From Eubacteriales bacterium (GTDB taxonomy: Bacteria; Bacillota; Clostridia; Christensenellales; CAG-138): a DNA stretch of 64,000 nt. How positions within the stretch are numbered: the stretch's first letter is position 1; each line of letters opens with the position of its first letter. The notes beneath the pieces are model-generated. The model was not told the origin of the DNA, did no database searches, and saw nothing but the letters and a program-made list of their open reading frames with translations. The position numbers and the translations under genes were made by a program. Location: positions 1-64,000 of the forward strand of contig JAJFTI010000011.1 in assembly GCA_021373115.1 (NCBI GenBank). The letters run 5' to 3'. Shown piece after piece: positions 19,689-28,484 of the stretch.

Positions 19689-20084
19689 TCAGTCGTCCGC
19701 TGATTCGCCGATTCCGGGAATGTCGAATTCAATGGTCTCGTTGCAGTTCGGGCAGATCAGCCCGTCCTCGCTGTCGATCATATCCTCGTCGAAATAAACG
19801 GTTTCGCCGCAGTGCGGGCAGACGACCTCAATAAAATCATCCTCGTCCAGCTCGCCGTCGAAATCCTCGTCCAGCGCGCTTTCAATGTCGTCCAGCTCTT
19901 CGTAGATGCCGTCCACGCAGTCCGAAAGATCGTCAATGCTTTCGTCCTGCTCCTCCAGTGCTTCCGCAATCGCGCCCAGCGTTTCGATTATGCCGCGCAG
20001 GACTTTATCCGTGCCTTCGTCCTTTAACTTCAAACCGTCAGCCAACCCGTCGAGGTAAGCGACCTTTTCCGAAATAAAACTCAT
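19689..20084 (-). CDS. CD1247-like zinc-ribbon protein
   Basis: This 131-residue protein starts MSFISEKVAYLDGLADGLKL, the N-terminal domain found in a conserved clostridial family (named after CD1247 of C. difficile). An acidic helical linker (EELDDIESALDEDFDGELDE) leads to a C-terminal zinc ribbon with paired Cys (CPHCGETVYFDED...CPNCNETIEFD). AAAGGAG before the ATG at 20084 decides the start; the frame runs on upstream without a homologous start. Its function is unknown. It lies between efp and dgt, and the zinc ribbon hints at nucleic acid or RNA polymerase contact, which is a guess. Confidence 0.85.
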   Translation of the reverse strand: MSFISEKVAYLDGLADGLKLKDEGTDKVLRGIIETLGAIAEALEEQDESIDDLSDCVDGIYEELDDIESALDEDFDGELDEDDFIEVVCPHCGETVYFDEDMIDSEDGLICPNCNETIEFDIPGIGESADD

Positions 20085-20130
20085 TGGATTCTTCTCCTTT
20101 CGGTTCCGTGAAGAACCGGTCGTGCGTGAC

Positions 20131-20688
20131 CTAGACGCGCTCCATGTATTCACCCGTGCGGGTATCCACGCGGATGCGGTCGCCTTCGTTAACAAACAGA
20201 GGAACGTTGAGCGTATAGCCGGTTTCCAGCGTTGCGGGTTTCGTGGTGCCCGTTGCGGTGTCGCCGCGTACGCCCGGTTCGGAATGCGTAATGGTCAGTT
20301 CCACAAAATTCGGCGCCTCCACGGAAAACGGCGAGCCCTTGAAGAAGCGAACCTTCACGTTCTGGTTCTCCATCATGAAGTTGATGGCGTCCTCCACCTG
20401 CTCGTGGTTGAGCGGCAGTTGCTCGTAGGTTTCAATGTCCATGAAGTAATACAGTCCGCCATCCTCATAGAGGTACTGCATTTCCTTGGTTTCAATATGA
20501 GCCTGCGGGTATTTATCCGTCGGGTTGAACGTCCGCTCGAGCACGGCGCCCGTCATTACGTTCTTGAGGCGAGTACGCACGAAAGCCGCGCCTTTGCCGG
20601 GTTTCACGTGCTGGAAGTCCGAAATCTGCCAGACAGCCCCGTCAATTTCCACGGTCATGCCTTTACGAAATTCGCCTGCGCTGATCAT
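20131..20688 (-). CDS. efp: Elongation factor P
   Basis: EF-P rescues ribosomes stalled on polyproline. The 185-residue protein has three beta domains (KOW-like N-terminus, OB, C-terminal SNAP-like end [15 protein letters not shown]). The tip loop is KPGKGAAF, with the modifiable lysine at residue 32. The PGKG loop is compatible with lysine modification (beta-lysine in proteobacteria, 5-aminopentanol in Bacillus). No epmA homologue is in the window. GGAGG before the ATG supports the start. Confidence 0.97.
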   Translation of the reverse strand: MISAGEFRKGMTVEIDGAVWQISDFQHVKPGKGAAFVRTRLKNVMTGAVLERTFNPTDKYPQAHIETKEMQYLYEDGGLYYFMDIETYEQLPLNHEQVEDAINFMMENQNVKVRFFKGSPFSVEAPNFVELTITHSEPGVRGDTATGTTKPATLETGYTLNVPLFVNEGDRIRVDTRTGEYMERV

Positions 20689-20770
20689 ATAATAGTTCCT
20701 CCGTCATTGTAATAATCTTTCGTTATCCTGTCATCAACAGCATTTCAAGAATGCTGAAAACTTCCAACGC

Positions 20771-21838
20771 TCAGATGGTGATGAGTTCCTTCGTTACGGA
20801 AACAAGATTCCGGCAACCCTCTTCGGAAACGATGCAGCAGTCCTCAATGCGAACGCCGCATTTTCCCTCTATATAAATCCCCGGTTCTACCGTTATCGTC
20901 ATACCGCTGGTCAGGATATCCTCGCTGCCAAGGGACGCGCGCGGTGCCTCATGAATCTCGAGCCCGATCCCGTGTCCCAGCCCGTGCCCGAACGCTTCCC
21001 CATACCCGCGGCTGCCGATATAGTCCCGCGCAACGGCGTCCAGCGCACGACCGGAAATACCGATTTTCAGCGCGTCCAGCGCCATCCTCTGCGCGGTTTT
21101 GACGATTTCGTAGATATCCCTGCTCTCGTCGTCAATTGCGCCAATTGCAAACGTTCGCGTCATATCGGAATGATATCCGTCAATCACGCAGCCAAAGTCG
21201 GTCACGACCAGATCGCCTTTTTGGAGCTTGCGCGTTCCCGGTACGGCGTGGCACATGGCCCCGTTCGGCCCTCCCGCGACAATTGGATCAAACGAAGCGC
21301 CCTCGCTTCCGTTTTTCATGCAAACATAGTTCAACTCGGCAACCGCTTCCAGCTCGGTCATCCCCGCGTGAACGCGGCCAAGCCATTCGAGGAACGATTG
21401 ATCCGCAATGCGCTGCGCCTGTTGCAGGCTGTCCGCTTCTTCGGCGGACTTGTACAGCCGCGGCTTCGTCAGTTCCGCGCTGAACGGAACCCATTCAACC
21501 GGCATGGTTTGATAATGGCGAAACTCGCCGACCGTCATCGCCTGTTCTTCGAATGCGACGCGCTTGCAGCCGTCCGCCTGAAGAAATGCGCGGATCCGGT
21601 CATGCTGCTGTGCATACGGCGCCTCCTCAACCCGCAAAAGCCCCTTTGTCTGCGTTTTGGCCTGAATCGTATAGCGAAAATCCGTTATAAGGTAGGCTTC
21701 CTTTTGCGTAACCAGAAGAATGGCGTCCGGACTTGTGAATCCGGAATAATAACGGATATGAACGCCGCTCGTAACGAGCGCCGCGTCCAATGATGAGTCG
21801 CGCAGAATTTCGCGCAATATCTCCGCCCTTTGTTTCAT
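20771..21838 (-). CDS. Xaa-Pro aminopeptidase (M24 family)
   Basis: This M24 metallopeptidase removes N-terminal residues ahead of proline. The product is 355 residues. An N-terminal creatinase-like domain is followed by the pita-bread catalytic domain with its metal ligands: Asp in VVTDFGCVIDGYHSDMTRTF, His in FGHGLGHGIGLEIHE, Glu in TVEPGIYIEG and Glu in GVRIEDCC. The ATG at 21838 gives the usual MKQRAEILRE start; an upstream in-frame TTG (21865) has no ribosome site. It sits directly upstream of efp, the common clostridial pairing, which links proline handling in peptides and in translation. Confidence 0.92.
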   Translation of the reverse strand: MKQRAEILREILRDSSLDAALVTSGVHIRYYSGFTSPDAILLVTQKEAYLITDFRYTIQAKTQTKGLLRVEEAPYAQQHDRIRAFLQADGCKRVAFEEQAMTVGEFRHYQTMPVEWVPFSAELTKPRLYKSAEEADSLQQAQRIADQSFLEWLGRVHAGMTELEAVAELNYVCMKNGSEGASFDPIVAGGPNGAMCHAVPGTRKLQKGDLVVTDFGCVIDGYHSDMTRTFAIGAIDDESRDIYEIVKTAQRMALDALKIGISGRALDAVARDYIGSRGYGEAFGHGLGHGIGLEIHEAPRASLGSEDILTSGMTITVEPGIYIEGKCGVRIEDCCIVSEEGCRNLVSVTKELITI

Positions 21839-22098
21839 ACGGAGATATTTTACCACAGAAATCAAACCGGTTCAACAGAATTGATGGATCAGCGGCGCCC
21901 GATTTACGGCTCGATTCCGCAATCGGCCAGTTCGGTAAACGCTCCCGTACGTTAACGCGGCTCTTCGGCTTCGCGGTACGCAGATTTGCGCGAATGTCCG
22001 CATGGATGTGTCTTTTTTGTTGCATATTGAAATAACACTAGGATTCTGCGGCTGCTCTCTAGTATACTGGTAGCAGTATCATTTGGAAGGTAAATTGG

Positions 22099-22962
22099 AT
22101 GGAACAGAAAAAACAGAACGGGGTTTCCGCGGTCTTCCGCTTCTTTCTGCATATCGTGCAAGGTGTGATCATTGGTGCGGGTGCAATTCTTCCGGGCGTG
22201 TCCGGCGGTGTGCTCTGCGTCGCATTCGGCATTTATGAACCGATGATGGCCGTGCTTGCGCGGCCACTGAAAAATCTTCCGAAGTACTGGAGGCTGCTTT
22301 TACCAATCGGTATCGGACTGGCGCTTGGCTTTGTCGGGCTGGCGAAACTGATCGCCAACCTTCTGGAGCAGAATTCCACAATCACGATTTCCCTGTTTAT
22401 CGGGCTGATCATTGGAACGTTTCCGTCCCTTTTTCGGGAAGGCGCGAAGCAGGGTCGGACAAAGGGCATGTGGATTTCCCTCGCGGTCAGTACGGCCGTA
22501 CTGCTCGCGTTTTTCTCAATCCTGAAATACAGCACGCAAACCACACTGACGCCATCGTTCGGGTGGTATGTTTTCTGCGGCGTCCTCTGGGGAATCAGCC
22601 TCATCGTTCCGGGTATGAGTTCGTCCTCCGTTCTGTTGTTCTTCGGGCTGTATCAGCCGCTCTCTGAAGGTATCGCCACGCTAAATTTCGCCGTACTCCT
22701 GCCGTTTGCAATCGGGATTCTGGGAACGGTGTCCCTGCTCGCGCGGCTCGTCAGTTATTTGTTTGAACGTCACCACGGTATTGCGTTTTATTGCGTCATC
22801 GGATTTGTAATCGCCTCAACCATTCCGATTATCCCGCTTAAATTTGCCGGTTTCGGCGAAGCGGCGCTTTGTGTCGTTGCCGCGGGGCTCGGCTTTTTCG
22901 GTGCCTTCCTGATGGATCGCTGGGGCGAAAAGAATTTGCCCGCCGAAGAGCCGCGCGGCTGA
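22099..22962 (+). CDS. DUF368 (PopT-type) membrane protein
   Basis: This 287-residue integral membrane protein has eight or more hydrophobic segments. The two DUF368 repeats are seen in the paired motifs GAGAILPGVSGGVLCVAFGI (early) and LIVPGMSSSSVLLFFGLYQP (late). Members of this family have been shown to act as undecaprenyl-phosphate translocases that recycle the C55 carrier to the inner leaflet. GGAAGG nine bases before the ATG supports the start. It stands alone between a divergent aminopeptidase gene and a convergent regulator. Confidence 0.88.
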   Translation: MEQKKQNGVSAVFRFFLHIVQGVIIGAGAILPGVSGGVLCVAFGIYEPMMAVLARPLKNLPKYWRLLLPIGIGLALGFVGLAKLIANLLEQNSTITISLFIGLIIGTFPSLFREGAKQGRTKGMWISLAVSTAVLLAFFSILKYSTQTTLTPSFGWYVFCGVLWGISLIVPGMSSSSVLLFFGLYQPLSEGIATLNFAVLLPFAIGILGTVSLLARLVSYLFERHHGIAFYCVIGFVIASTIPIIPLKFAGFGEAALCVVAAGLGFFGAFLMDRWGEKNLPAEEPRG

Positions 22963-23020
22963 CCGTCTCAGGCTCTTTCGGTTTGATATAAGAATTACCG
23001 CGAATTATCGCGTGGATCAC

Positions 23021-23061
23021 AAAAGAAAACGGACCGGAATTCCGCCGAATGGAATCCGGTC
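23021..23061 (-). terminator. Probable terminator after the GntR regulator gene
   Basis: On the minus strand a 11-bp imperfect stem (GACCGGA-TTCC against GGAATTCCGGTC, one bulged base) is followed by GTTTTCTTTT. It lies about 90 bases beyond the regulator stop, between two convergent genes. Confidence 0.55.
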
Positions 23062-23148
23062 GATATGAAGCCGCCTATTTCTTTCATTATGAAACGTGCG
23101 GTTTCGTTATGCTCCTAAGCACATATAAAAAGGCGTGTGAAAGCAGAC

Positions 23149-23874
23149 CTATCGGATCAGGTACTGAATGCTGTAATACTCCGGAATAAAATAGTACTTA
23201 CATCTCGCAAGCGAAAGATCATCCGCGCCGGTCAGGATCGATTCAATCAGAATCAGCGGTTTGCCGACCGGTTCCAGTAAAAATTCCGCCTCCATTTCGT
23301 TTGCATAGATCAGTTTGATATGCAGGCTCTGACTGCTTGTTTTTTCATATAGAGTCGTGCTCAGCAGTTCGTAGATCGAATCGCCGTCCGAAACGTCAAT
23401 TTCCAGCGCTTCCAGCGCCTTAACCGGTATTTGAATAAACGAGTACCCAACCACCGTGGACTGTGCCTTGTATATCAGATAACTCGCAAGTACGATTTCG
23501 CTTTTGCTCAGAAACAACCGATCCCGCGCAATATCGGTCGGCGTGGAATAGTTAAACTGAATTTCCACATCGTCCGTATGCTGGCGGCAAAACGTGGTCA
23601 TCGGATTAAAAAAATGCTTGGGAATCATTTTCTCATCCCGATTGGCAACAACGGTTCCCTTGCCGCGCGACTTCACAATCAGGCCGTCCTCGCTGAGTAT
23701 GGCGAGCGCCTGGCGCAGCGTATTGCGGCTGACACTGTACTTCTGCGAAAGCTGAATCTCGCCCGGCAGCAGTTCGCCCTGCGGATAAACGTTATTAATA
23801 ATGTCCAGATAGAGCGAGTTGTAGATGCTCACATAGGACGGTACGCTGCTGCTGCAGAGCTTTTTCTTCTGCAT
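23149..23874 (-). CDS. GntR-family (HutC subfamily) transcriptional regulator
   Basis: This 241-residue regulator has an N-terminal winged helix (residues about 15-80; LPGEIQLSQKYSVSRNTLRQ and GLIVKSRGKGTVV). The C-terminal UTRA ligand-binding domain typical of HutC-type GntR proteins ends IPEYYSIQYLIR. AAGGA seven bases before the ATG at 23874 decides the start; an ATG at 23901 lacks such a site. It is divergent from the ECF/DUF62 operon. A related operator-like sequence overlaps its own -10 and lies after the operon promoter, so it probably represses both. The effector is unknown but should be related to what the ECF importer brings in. Confidence 0.88.
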   Translation of the reverse strand: MQKKKLCSSSVPSYVSIYNSLYLDIINNVYPQGELLPGEIQLSQKYSVSRNTLRQALAILSEDGLIVKSRGKGTVVANRDEKMIPKHFFNPMTTFCRQHTDDVEIQFNYSTPTDIARDRLFLSKSEIVLASYLIYKAQSTVVGYSFIQIPVKALEALEIDVSDGDSIYELLSTTLYEKTSSQSLHIKLIYANEMEAEFLLEPVGKPLILIESILTGADDLSLARCKYYFIPEYYSIQYLIR

Positions 23875-23909
23875 GAACGATTCCTTCTTCACTTTATACA
23901 TACCTGTTT

Positions 23910-23922
23910 ACTTGTTTAACAT
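23910..23922. promoter_or_regulatory. Putative GntR operator at the regulator's own promoter
   Basis: ACTTGTTTAACAT matches the core of the operon operator read in reverse (ACTTGTTCAACAT) at 12 of 13 bases. It overlaps the -10 of the regulator promoter, which fits autorepression. Confidence 0.55.
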
Positions 23923-23949
23923 CTTAACATAGCGGAAATATAACTACAA
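23921..23949 (-). promoter_or_regulatory. Promoter of the GntR regulator gene
   Basis: Minus strand: TTGTAG (23949-23944), 17-base spacer, TAAGAT (23926-23921). Confidence 0.5.
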
Positions 23950-24181
23950 GTATCTGCTCATTATATATAGACTCCTGCTTAACAAAACCGTATAACCTCC
24001 ATCCGGTATGCAGGATACCGCCGAACGTTGGCAGCGCAACCTATCCTTCAACACGGATTCTGAAAATAATGTGGATCGGCTCACTCTTTTTTCGTTTCCC
24101 TTTCCATGAAACCGCGTTATGGGATCGGAAGAAACGGCTTTCAGTCCCTCCCGTTTCCGGCAAATTCGGCGTTGCATTCTA

Positions 24182-24210
24182 TTGACACTGTACGGCAACG
24201 GTGATATACT
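24182..24210 (+). promoter_or_regulatory. Promoter of the ECF transporter/DUF62 operon
   Basis: TTGACA at 24182-24187, 17-base spacer, TATACT at 24205-24210: a strong sigma-A promoter. Confidence 0.85.
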
Positions 24211-24212
24211 CT

Positions 24213-24233
24213 ACAACATGTTGAACAAGTTGT
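24213..24233. promoter_or_regulatory. 21-bp palindromic operator after the ECF/DUF62 promoter
   Basis: The inverted repeat ACAACATGTT / AACAAGTTGT around a central G has one mismatched pair. It begins two bases after the -10, where a bound repressor would block initiation. Its core recurs at 23910-23922 in front of the divergent GntR gene. Confidence 0.7.
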
Positions 24234-24314
24234 CGCAGGTCGGCATGTTTTCTTGTCTCCCTTGCATCCGGGATGGGTGCGCGCAATAAATCAAACTGCA
24301 AAAGGAGGTTCTCT

Positions 24315-24926
24315 ATGGAAAACACAACGGTCAAGGCAAAAAAGAGTATCGGCTCGCTTATCGTAGGCGAATGGAACACGAAAACCATCGTAGCAATCGC
24401 CATCGGCGCGGCGCTGTACGGCGTATTGATGGTGTACGGCGGCATTCCGATCTTCACGAACACGCAGCTTTCGGTCGCGATGATCATCCCCGTCGTGGTG
24501 GGTGGTTTATTCGGACCGCTTCCCGCATTGGTCTGCTGCGGCGTTGGCAATGTTCTGGCCGACCTCATCGGCGGTTGGGGCATGTGGTTTGACTGGTCGA
24601 TCGGCAATGCGATCATGGCCTTCTGCGTCGGCCTGCTTCCGGTATACGGCGCTCGCATTACGGAAGGCATCTTTTCCGTCAAGCACGCGATCATCTATGC
24701 CGTTTGCTGCATCCTCGGCAACGTCATTGCGTTTGGCGTCATTACTCCGATCTTTTCCTACCTGCTGTATGCTTCCGACCTGAACATCACGTTCCTCCAG
24801 GCGTTCGCCGCCACGCTGGGCAACAGCGCGGTTCTCATCATCATCGGCATACCGATTCTGATTCTTCTTGCTAAGAGGTATAAGGCAAGATCGAACCTTT
24901 CGCAGGATAAAACCGGCGAGTATTGA
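24315..24926 (+). CDS. ECF transporter S component (substrate-binding membrane protein)
   Basis: The 203-residue membrane protein has about five or six hydrophobic segments and a short basic N-terminus. Features of ECF S components are visible: TIVAIAIGAALYGVLMVYGG near the start (the Ala-rich face that contacts EcfT), PVVVGGLFGPLPALVCCGVGN, and a cytoplasmic basic tail. AAAGGAGG six bases before the ATG fixes the start. It heads an operon with a double ATPase and EcfT, so it belongs to a dedicated (group I) ECF importer. The ligand is unknown. The co-transcribed DUF62 enzymes suggest an adenosyl, nucleoside or methionine-like compound. Confidence 0.82.
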   Translation: MENTTVKAKKSIGSLIVGEWNTKTIVAIAIGAALYGVLMVYGGIPIFTNTQLSVAMIIPVVVGGLFGPLPALVCCGVGNVLADLIGGWGMWFDWSIGNAIMAFCVGLLPVYGARITEGIFSVKHAIIYAVCCILGNVIAFGVITPIFSYLLYASDLNITFLQAFAATLGNSAVLIIIGIPILILLAKRYKARSNLSQDKTGEY

Positions 24927-24964
24927 TTCAAACTTACTAATTCGTACATAGAAGAGCTGCAATT

Positions 24965-26677
24965 ATGGAAGAGACCGTCATTCGTTTTGAGAACTTCGGA
25001 TTCCAGTATAAAGTCCAGCAAACGCCTACGCTCTACGACATCAACCTTTCGATTCGCAAGGGCGAGAAAGTGCTCATTCTGGGCAGCTCCGGCAGCGGCA
25101 AGTCCACGCTTGCCAACTGCATCAACGGACTGATTCCGTTTTCAAACGAAGGAACGATCACCGGCAGCGTAACGGTAAACGGGCTGGAAACGCGATCCGT
25201 GTCAATCCACGAACTGAGCAAAATGGTTGGAACGGTCCTGCAGGACAGCGACGCGCAGTTCGTCGGTCTTTCCGTTGGCGAGGACATTGCCTTCGCCATG
25301 GAAAACGAAGCAACTCCGCGAAGCGAGATGGTGCCCATTGTCTATCGGCATGCATCCGTCGTGGGAATGCAGGATTTCATCGGCGCGGTTCCGTTTGATC
25401 TTTCCGGCGGTCAGAAACAAAAAGTTGCAATCGCGGGCGTGCTCGGCAGCGATGTGAGTATTCTCATCTTTGACGAGCCGCTCGCGTCCCTCGATCCCCA
25501 GATGGGACAGACGGCGGTCGAGCTGATCGACAACCTTTCGCAAAACGACGAGCATACCGTCATCATCATTGAGCATCGCCTCGAGGACGTATTGCACCGC
25601 CGTGTTGACCGCGTGATTCTTATGTCCGAAGGCAGAATCGTTTCGGACTCCACGCCAGACGAACTGCTTCAAAGCACACTTCTATTGGACTACGGCATCC
25701 GTGAGCCGCTCTACATTACGGCCATGAAATATGCCGGGTGCAGCATCCCGGACAACTCAAATCTCTGCGATATCCATTGCATTGAATTCTCACAAGATAA
25801 TCGAAAAAAACTGATCGAGTTCTTCAGCGGTAATCCATCCGTCAGTAAAGCGAGCGCGGGTGAAGAGGTTATCCGCTTTGAGAACGTTGACTTTGCATAC
25901 GACGAGGGCGTAAACGTGCTGAACGACGTATCGTTCTCGATTCAGAAAGGCGAGCGCATCGCCGTAATCGGCAAGAACGGCGCGGGAAAATCGACCGCCG
26001 CAAAGCTGATCTGCGGCATTGCCCGGCCGCAAAAGGGAAGCGTCCATATCGGCGGAACGAACGCGAAACAGCTTTCCGTGAAAGAGATCGGCGAGCATGT
26101 CGGTTACGTCATGCAGAACCCGAATCAGATGATCCTGAAGGACACAATCAAAAAGGAAGTCGAGTTTGCGCTTTCCATACGCGGTTTCGGCGCGGAGGAA
26201 ATCCGCAGGCGGGCAACCATCGCGCTCAACGCCTGCAGCCTATATTCCATGCGAAACTGGCCGGTTGACACGGTCAGCTACGGGCAGAAAAAACGCATCA
26301 CCGTGGCGTCCATACTCGTGCTCCATCCCGACGTGCTGATTCTGGACGAACCTTCCGCCGGGCAGGATTACAAGAGCTATATGGAGATCATGCACTTCAT
26401 TGAGATACTCAACCGGGAATATGGCATCACAATTCTGTTTATAACACACGATATGCACCTTGCGCTTGAAAACACCGATCGCGCAATCGTGTTTGCGGAC
26501 GGTCGGCTCATTGCCGACGACCGCGTATCCTCCGTACTTGCCAACGACAGCGTCATCCAGCAAGCAAACCTCAAGCAAACATCGCTCTATACGCTCGCCC
26601 TTCGGCTGGACCTGCCGCCCGAACAGGTGATCTGGCGCTTTATCGAGCATGAAAGGGCGGTGAAGGCGGATGAATAA
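24965..26677 (+). CDS. ECF transporter double ATPase (EcfA1-A2 fused)
   Basis: This 570-residue protein has two ABC ATPase domains. Domain 1 (about residues 1-245) has Walker A GSSGSGKST, signature LSGGQKQKV, Walker B ILIFDEPLASLDP and His in IIEHR. A 45-residue linker leads to domain 2 (about 300-550), with Walker A GKNGAGKST, an unusual signature VSYGQKKRI, Walker B VLILDEPSAGQD and His in FITHDMH. The second signature departs from LSGGQ. The layout resembles YkoD-type double ATPases of ECF importers. It lies between the S component and EcfT and overlaps ecfT by eight bases. Confidence 0.92.
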   Translation: MEETVIRFENFGFQYKVQQTPTLYDINLSIRKGEKVLILGSSGSGKSTLANCINGLIPFSNEGTITGSVTVNGLETRSVSIHELSKMVGTVLQDSDAQFVGLSVGEDIAFAMENEATPRSEMVPIVYRHASVVGMQDFIGAVPFDLSGGQKQKVAIAGVLGSDVSILIFDEPLASLDPQMGQTAVELIDNLSQNDEHTVIIIEHRLEDVLHRRVDRVILMSEGRIVSDSTPDELLQSTLLLDYGIREPLYITAMKYAGCSIPDNSNLCDIHCIEFSQDNRKKLIEFFSGNPSVSKASAGEEVIRFENVDFAYDEGVNVLNDVSFSIQKGERIAVIGKNGAGKSTAAKLICGIARPQKGSVHIGGTNAKQLSVKEIGEHVGYVMQNPNQMILKDTIKKEVEFALSIRGFGAEEIRRRATIALNACSLYSMRNWPVDTVSYGQKKRITVASILVLHPDVLILDEPSAGQDYKSYMEIMHFIEILNREYGITILFITHDMHLALENTDRAIVFADGRLIADDRVSSVLANDSVIQQANLKQTSLYTLALRLDLPPEQVIWRFIEHERAVKADE

Positions 26678-27590
26678 CAAACTCGTCATCAACTTCATTC
26701 CAGGCAAAACGACATTGCATAAAATGGCGGGCAGCACAAAGGTTCTTCTGTTTGTTCTGTTTACGATCGCAATCATCGCTACGTTTGATATGCGTGTGCT
26801 TTTGCCGCTGATGGTGGTTCCGTTTGCGGCAATCGTTTCCATGAAGCCAAACTATAAACCGCTGATTTTCCTTTTCGCATTCATGATCGTTACAGTCGGC
26901 ATCATCGGCACCGTCATGCTGCTGGTCGTTTCGCCGGACGTGGGTTTGACGCACGTCGGGTCGCATACCGAAATTCTGCAGGTATCGGATCGGCTCTATG
27001 TGACCAGCGAAACGCTATGGTACGTGCTGGTTACCTTCACGAAACGCATCGCCTCTTTTGCAACGGTAATTGCGTTTGTTCTGATGACCACGCCTTCGGA
27101 ATTTGCTTCCGGCCTTAGTTTTCTGCGCCTGCCGTATAAGGTTTGCATTATCGTTTCCCTTGCCTATCGAACCATTCCGGATATCGCGCGCCGTTTCATC
27201 GACATCCGCAACAGCATGCAGATGCGCGGCGTGGAGCTCAACAGCAAGCGAACCTCGCTGGGCAAGCGGCTCAAATATACCGGCGCCATGCTGGTTCCAT
27301 TGATTATTTCCTCGTTTGGCAAGGTGGAAACCATTGCCAACGCAATGGATCTGCGCGGTTTCGGAAGACTGAAAAAGCGTACCTGGTACGCGGAACATGA
27401 ACTCACGCGGGCAGACAGAATCGCACGGGCGTTCTCGGCCGTGTTCGCCGCTGCGATCCTGTTTTATATTCTATACACGAAATTCCTAAACCCTTACCCC
27501 GTTACCATGTGGTGTCCTTTTGTCAAGCTGGAGAACATCACGAAGGTGAACGTGTTTGACACGCTTTTCTTCCTGAAGTGGTTCCGTTAA
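26670..27590 (+). CDS. ECF transporter transmembrane protein EcfT
   Basis: EcfT couples the ATPases to the S component. The 306-residue protein has five hydrophobic segments and a long cytoplasmic region between them. In it the two coupling-helix motifs are visible as IRNSMQMRGVE and NAMDLRGFGRLKKRT, matching the Ala/Ser-Arg-Gly motifs of the family. The start overlaps the ATPase gene. The DUF62 series begins 46 bases downstream without a terminator. Confidence 0.92.
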   Translation: MNNKLVINFIPGKTTLHKMAGSTKVLLFVLFTIAIIATFDMRVLLPLMVVPFAAIVSMKPNYKPLIFLFAFMIVTVGIIGTVMLLVVSPDVGLTHVGSHTEILQVSDRLYVTSETLWYVLVTFTKRIASFATVIAFVLMTTPSEFASGLSFLRLPYKVCIIVSLAYRTIPDIARRFIDIRNSMQMRGVELNSKRTSLGKRLKYTGAMLVPLIISSFGKVETIANAMDLRGFGRLKKRTWYAEHELTRADRIARAFSAVFAAAILFYILYTKFLNPYPVTMWCPFVKLENITKVNVFDTLFFLKWFR

Positions 27591-27636
27591 GGGGGTCGGG
27601 TTCTGCCCGAATGCACATTGAAAGGATGATATCTCA

Positions 27637-28476
27637 ATGAAACATGCAGTTGTCATGCAAACTGACTTCGGTGTGGAAAACATATCCGTATCCACCATGC
27701 GCGGCGTATGCCGCCAGGTCTCGGAGGATCTGGACATCTTCGACAGCACGCATGCCGTGCGTCCGTTCGACGTACTCAACGCCTCCGACTCGCTCGTTTA
27801 CACAATACCGTTCTGGCCGGAAGGCACGGTGTTCGTCTCCGTGGTCGATCCCGGCGTAGGCACCTCGCGGCGCAGCTGCGTTGCCAGGCTGAAGAACGGC
27901 AGCTTTGTGGTTACGCCGGATAACGGCACGCTGACCTATGTTGTCGAACAGCTGGGGGTTGACCGTGTGCGCGAAATCGACGAATCCGTCAACCGTTACC
28001 CCACCACCCGCAACATCCATATTTTCCACGGACGCGATGTATATGCTTACTGCGCGGCGCGGCTTGCCGCAGGCGTGATCGATTTCGAAGGCGTTGGGCC
28101 GGAATATCCCGTGAGCGAAATCGTCATGGCGCCCTATGTCCATCCGGAAGCGAAGGGCGGCGTCCTTACCGGCATGATCAACGAAGCGCCGGAACATTTC
28201 GGCCTGACCGGAACCAACATCCCGTTTTCGTGGCTTGCGGAGAACGGCATGAACTATGGCGACATGGTTCATATATCGATTCTGCACAACCGTGACGTCG
28301 TGCTCTATAAAACCGTTCCGCTGGTCAAGAGCTTCGGTTATACCGAGAAGGGCACGGTTTTGGTCATCAGTTCGGAGACCGGCACCGTCATGATCGCGAA
28401 AAACCAGGGAAACCTCGTGTTGGATTATCAACTGGACTTTGGCCCGGACTGGACGTTTTCCATTACGAAAGCGTAG
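27637..28476 (+). CDS. DUF62 / SAM hydroxide adenosyltransferase family protein, copy 1 (triad intact)
   Basis: This 279-residue protein has the two-domain fold of SAM hydrolases and halogenases. The N-terminal domain starts MQTDFG (ribose-binding Asp). The hydrolase triad is present: Asp71 (VDPGVG), Arg78 (TSRR) and His131 (FHGRD), plus TPDNGTLT. In the C-terminal domain the usual FGN-x2-TNI reads FGLTGTNI, so the Asn is lost. Characterised members with this triad split SAM into adenosine and methionine. Fluorinase-like halogenases lack the triad and have an extra loop not present here. AAAGGA before the ATG fits. First of five consecutive paralogues. Confidence 0.88.
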   Translation: MKHAVVMQTDFGVENISVSTMRGVCRQVSEDLDIFDSTHAVRPFDVLNASDSLVYTIPFWPEGTVFVSVVDPGVGTSRRSCVARLKNGSFVVTPDNGTLTYVVEQLGVDRVREIDESVNRYPTTRNIHIFHGRDVYAYCAARLAAGVIDFEGVGPEYPVSEIVMAPYVHPEAKGGVLTGMINEAPEHFGLTGTNIPFSWLAENGMNYGDMVHISILHNRDVVLYKTVPLVKSFGYTEKGTVLVISSETGTVMIAKNQGNLVLDYQLDFGPDWTFSITKA

Positions 28477-28484
28477 GTGTCCGT

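Larger units (their letters stand above)
23875..24314. other. Divergent control region between the GntR regulator and the ECF/DUF62 operon
   Basis: This 440-base gene-free stretch holds the regulator promoter and operator (23910-23949), then about 230 bases in which I see no gene, repeat or riboswitch, then the operon promoter (24182-24210), its operator (24213-24233) and a leader of about 100 bases ending in AAAGGAGG. I looked for a SAM or purine riboswitch in the leader and did not recognise one. Confidence 0.7.

Noticed and set aside
20738..20756. CAGCATT/AATGCTG hairpin between the aminopeptidase and efp genes as terminator
   Set aside because: On the minus strand it is followed by TTGATG, not a T-run, so termination is doubtful.
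24211..24314. SAM or purine riboswitch in the ECF/DUF62 leader
   Set aside because: The leader is only about 100 bases, with no recognisable SAM-I/II/III or purine core; a protein operator explains control better.
24315..27590. Assignment of the ECF transporter as YkoEDC (thiamine precursor)
   Set aside because: The double ATPase layout is similar, but the S component lacks features I could tie to YkoE and there are no thiamine genes or TPP riboswitch nearby.
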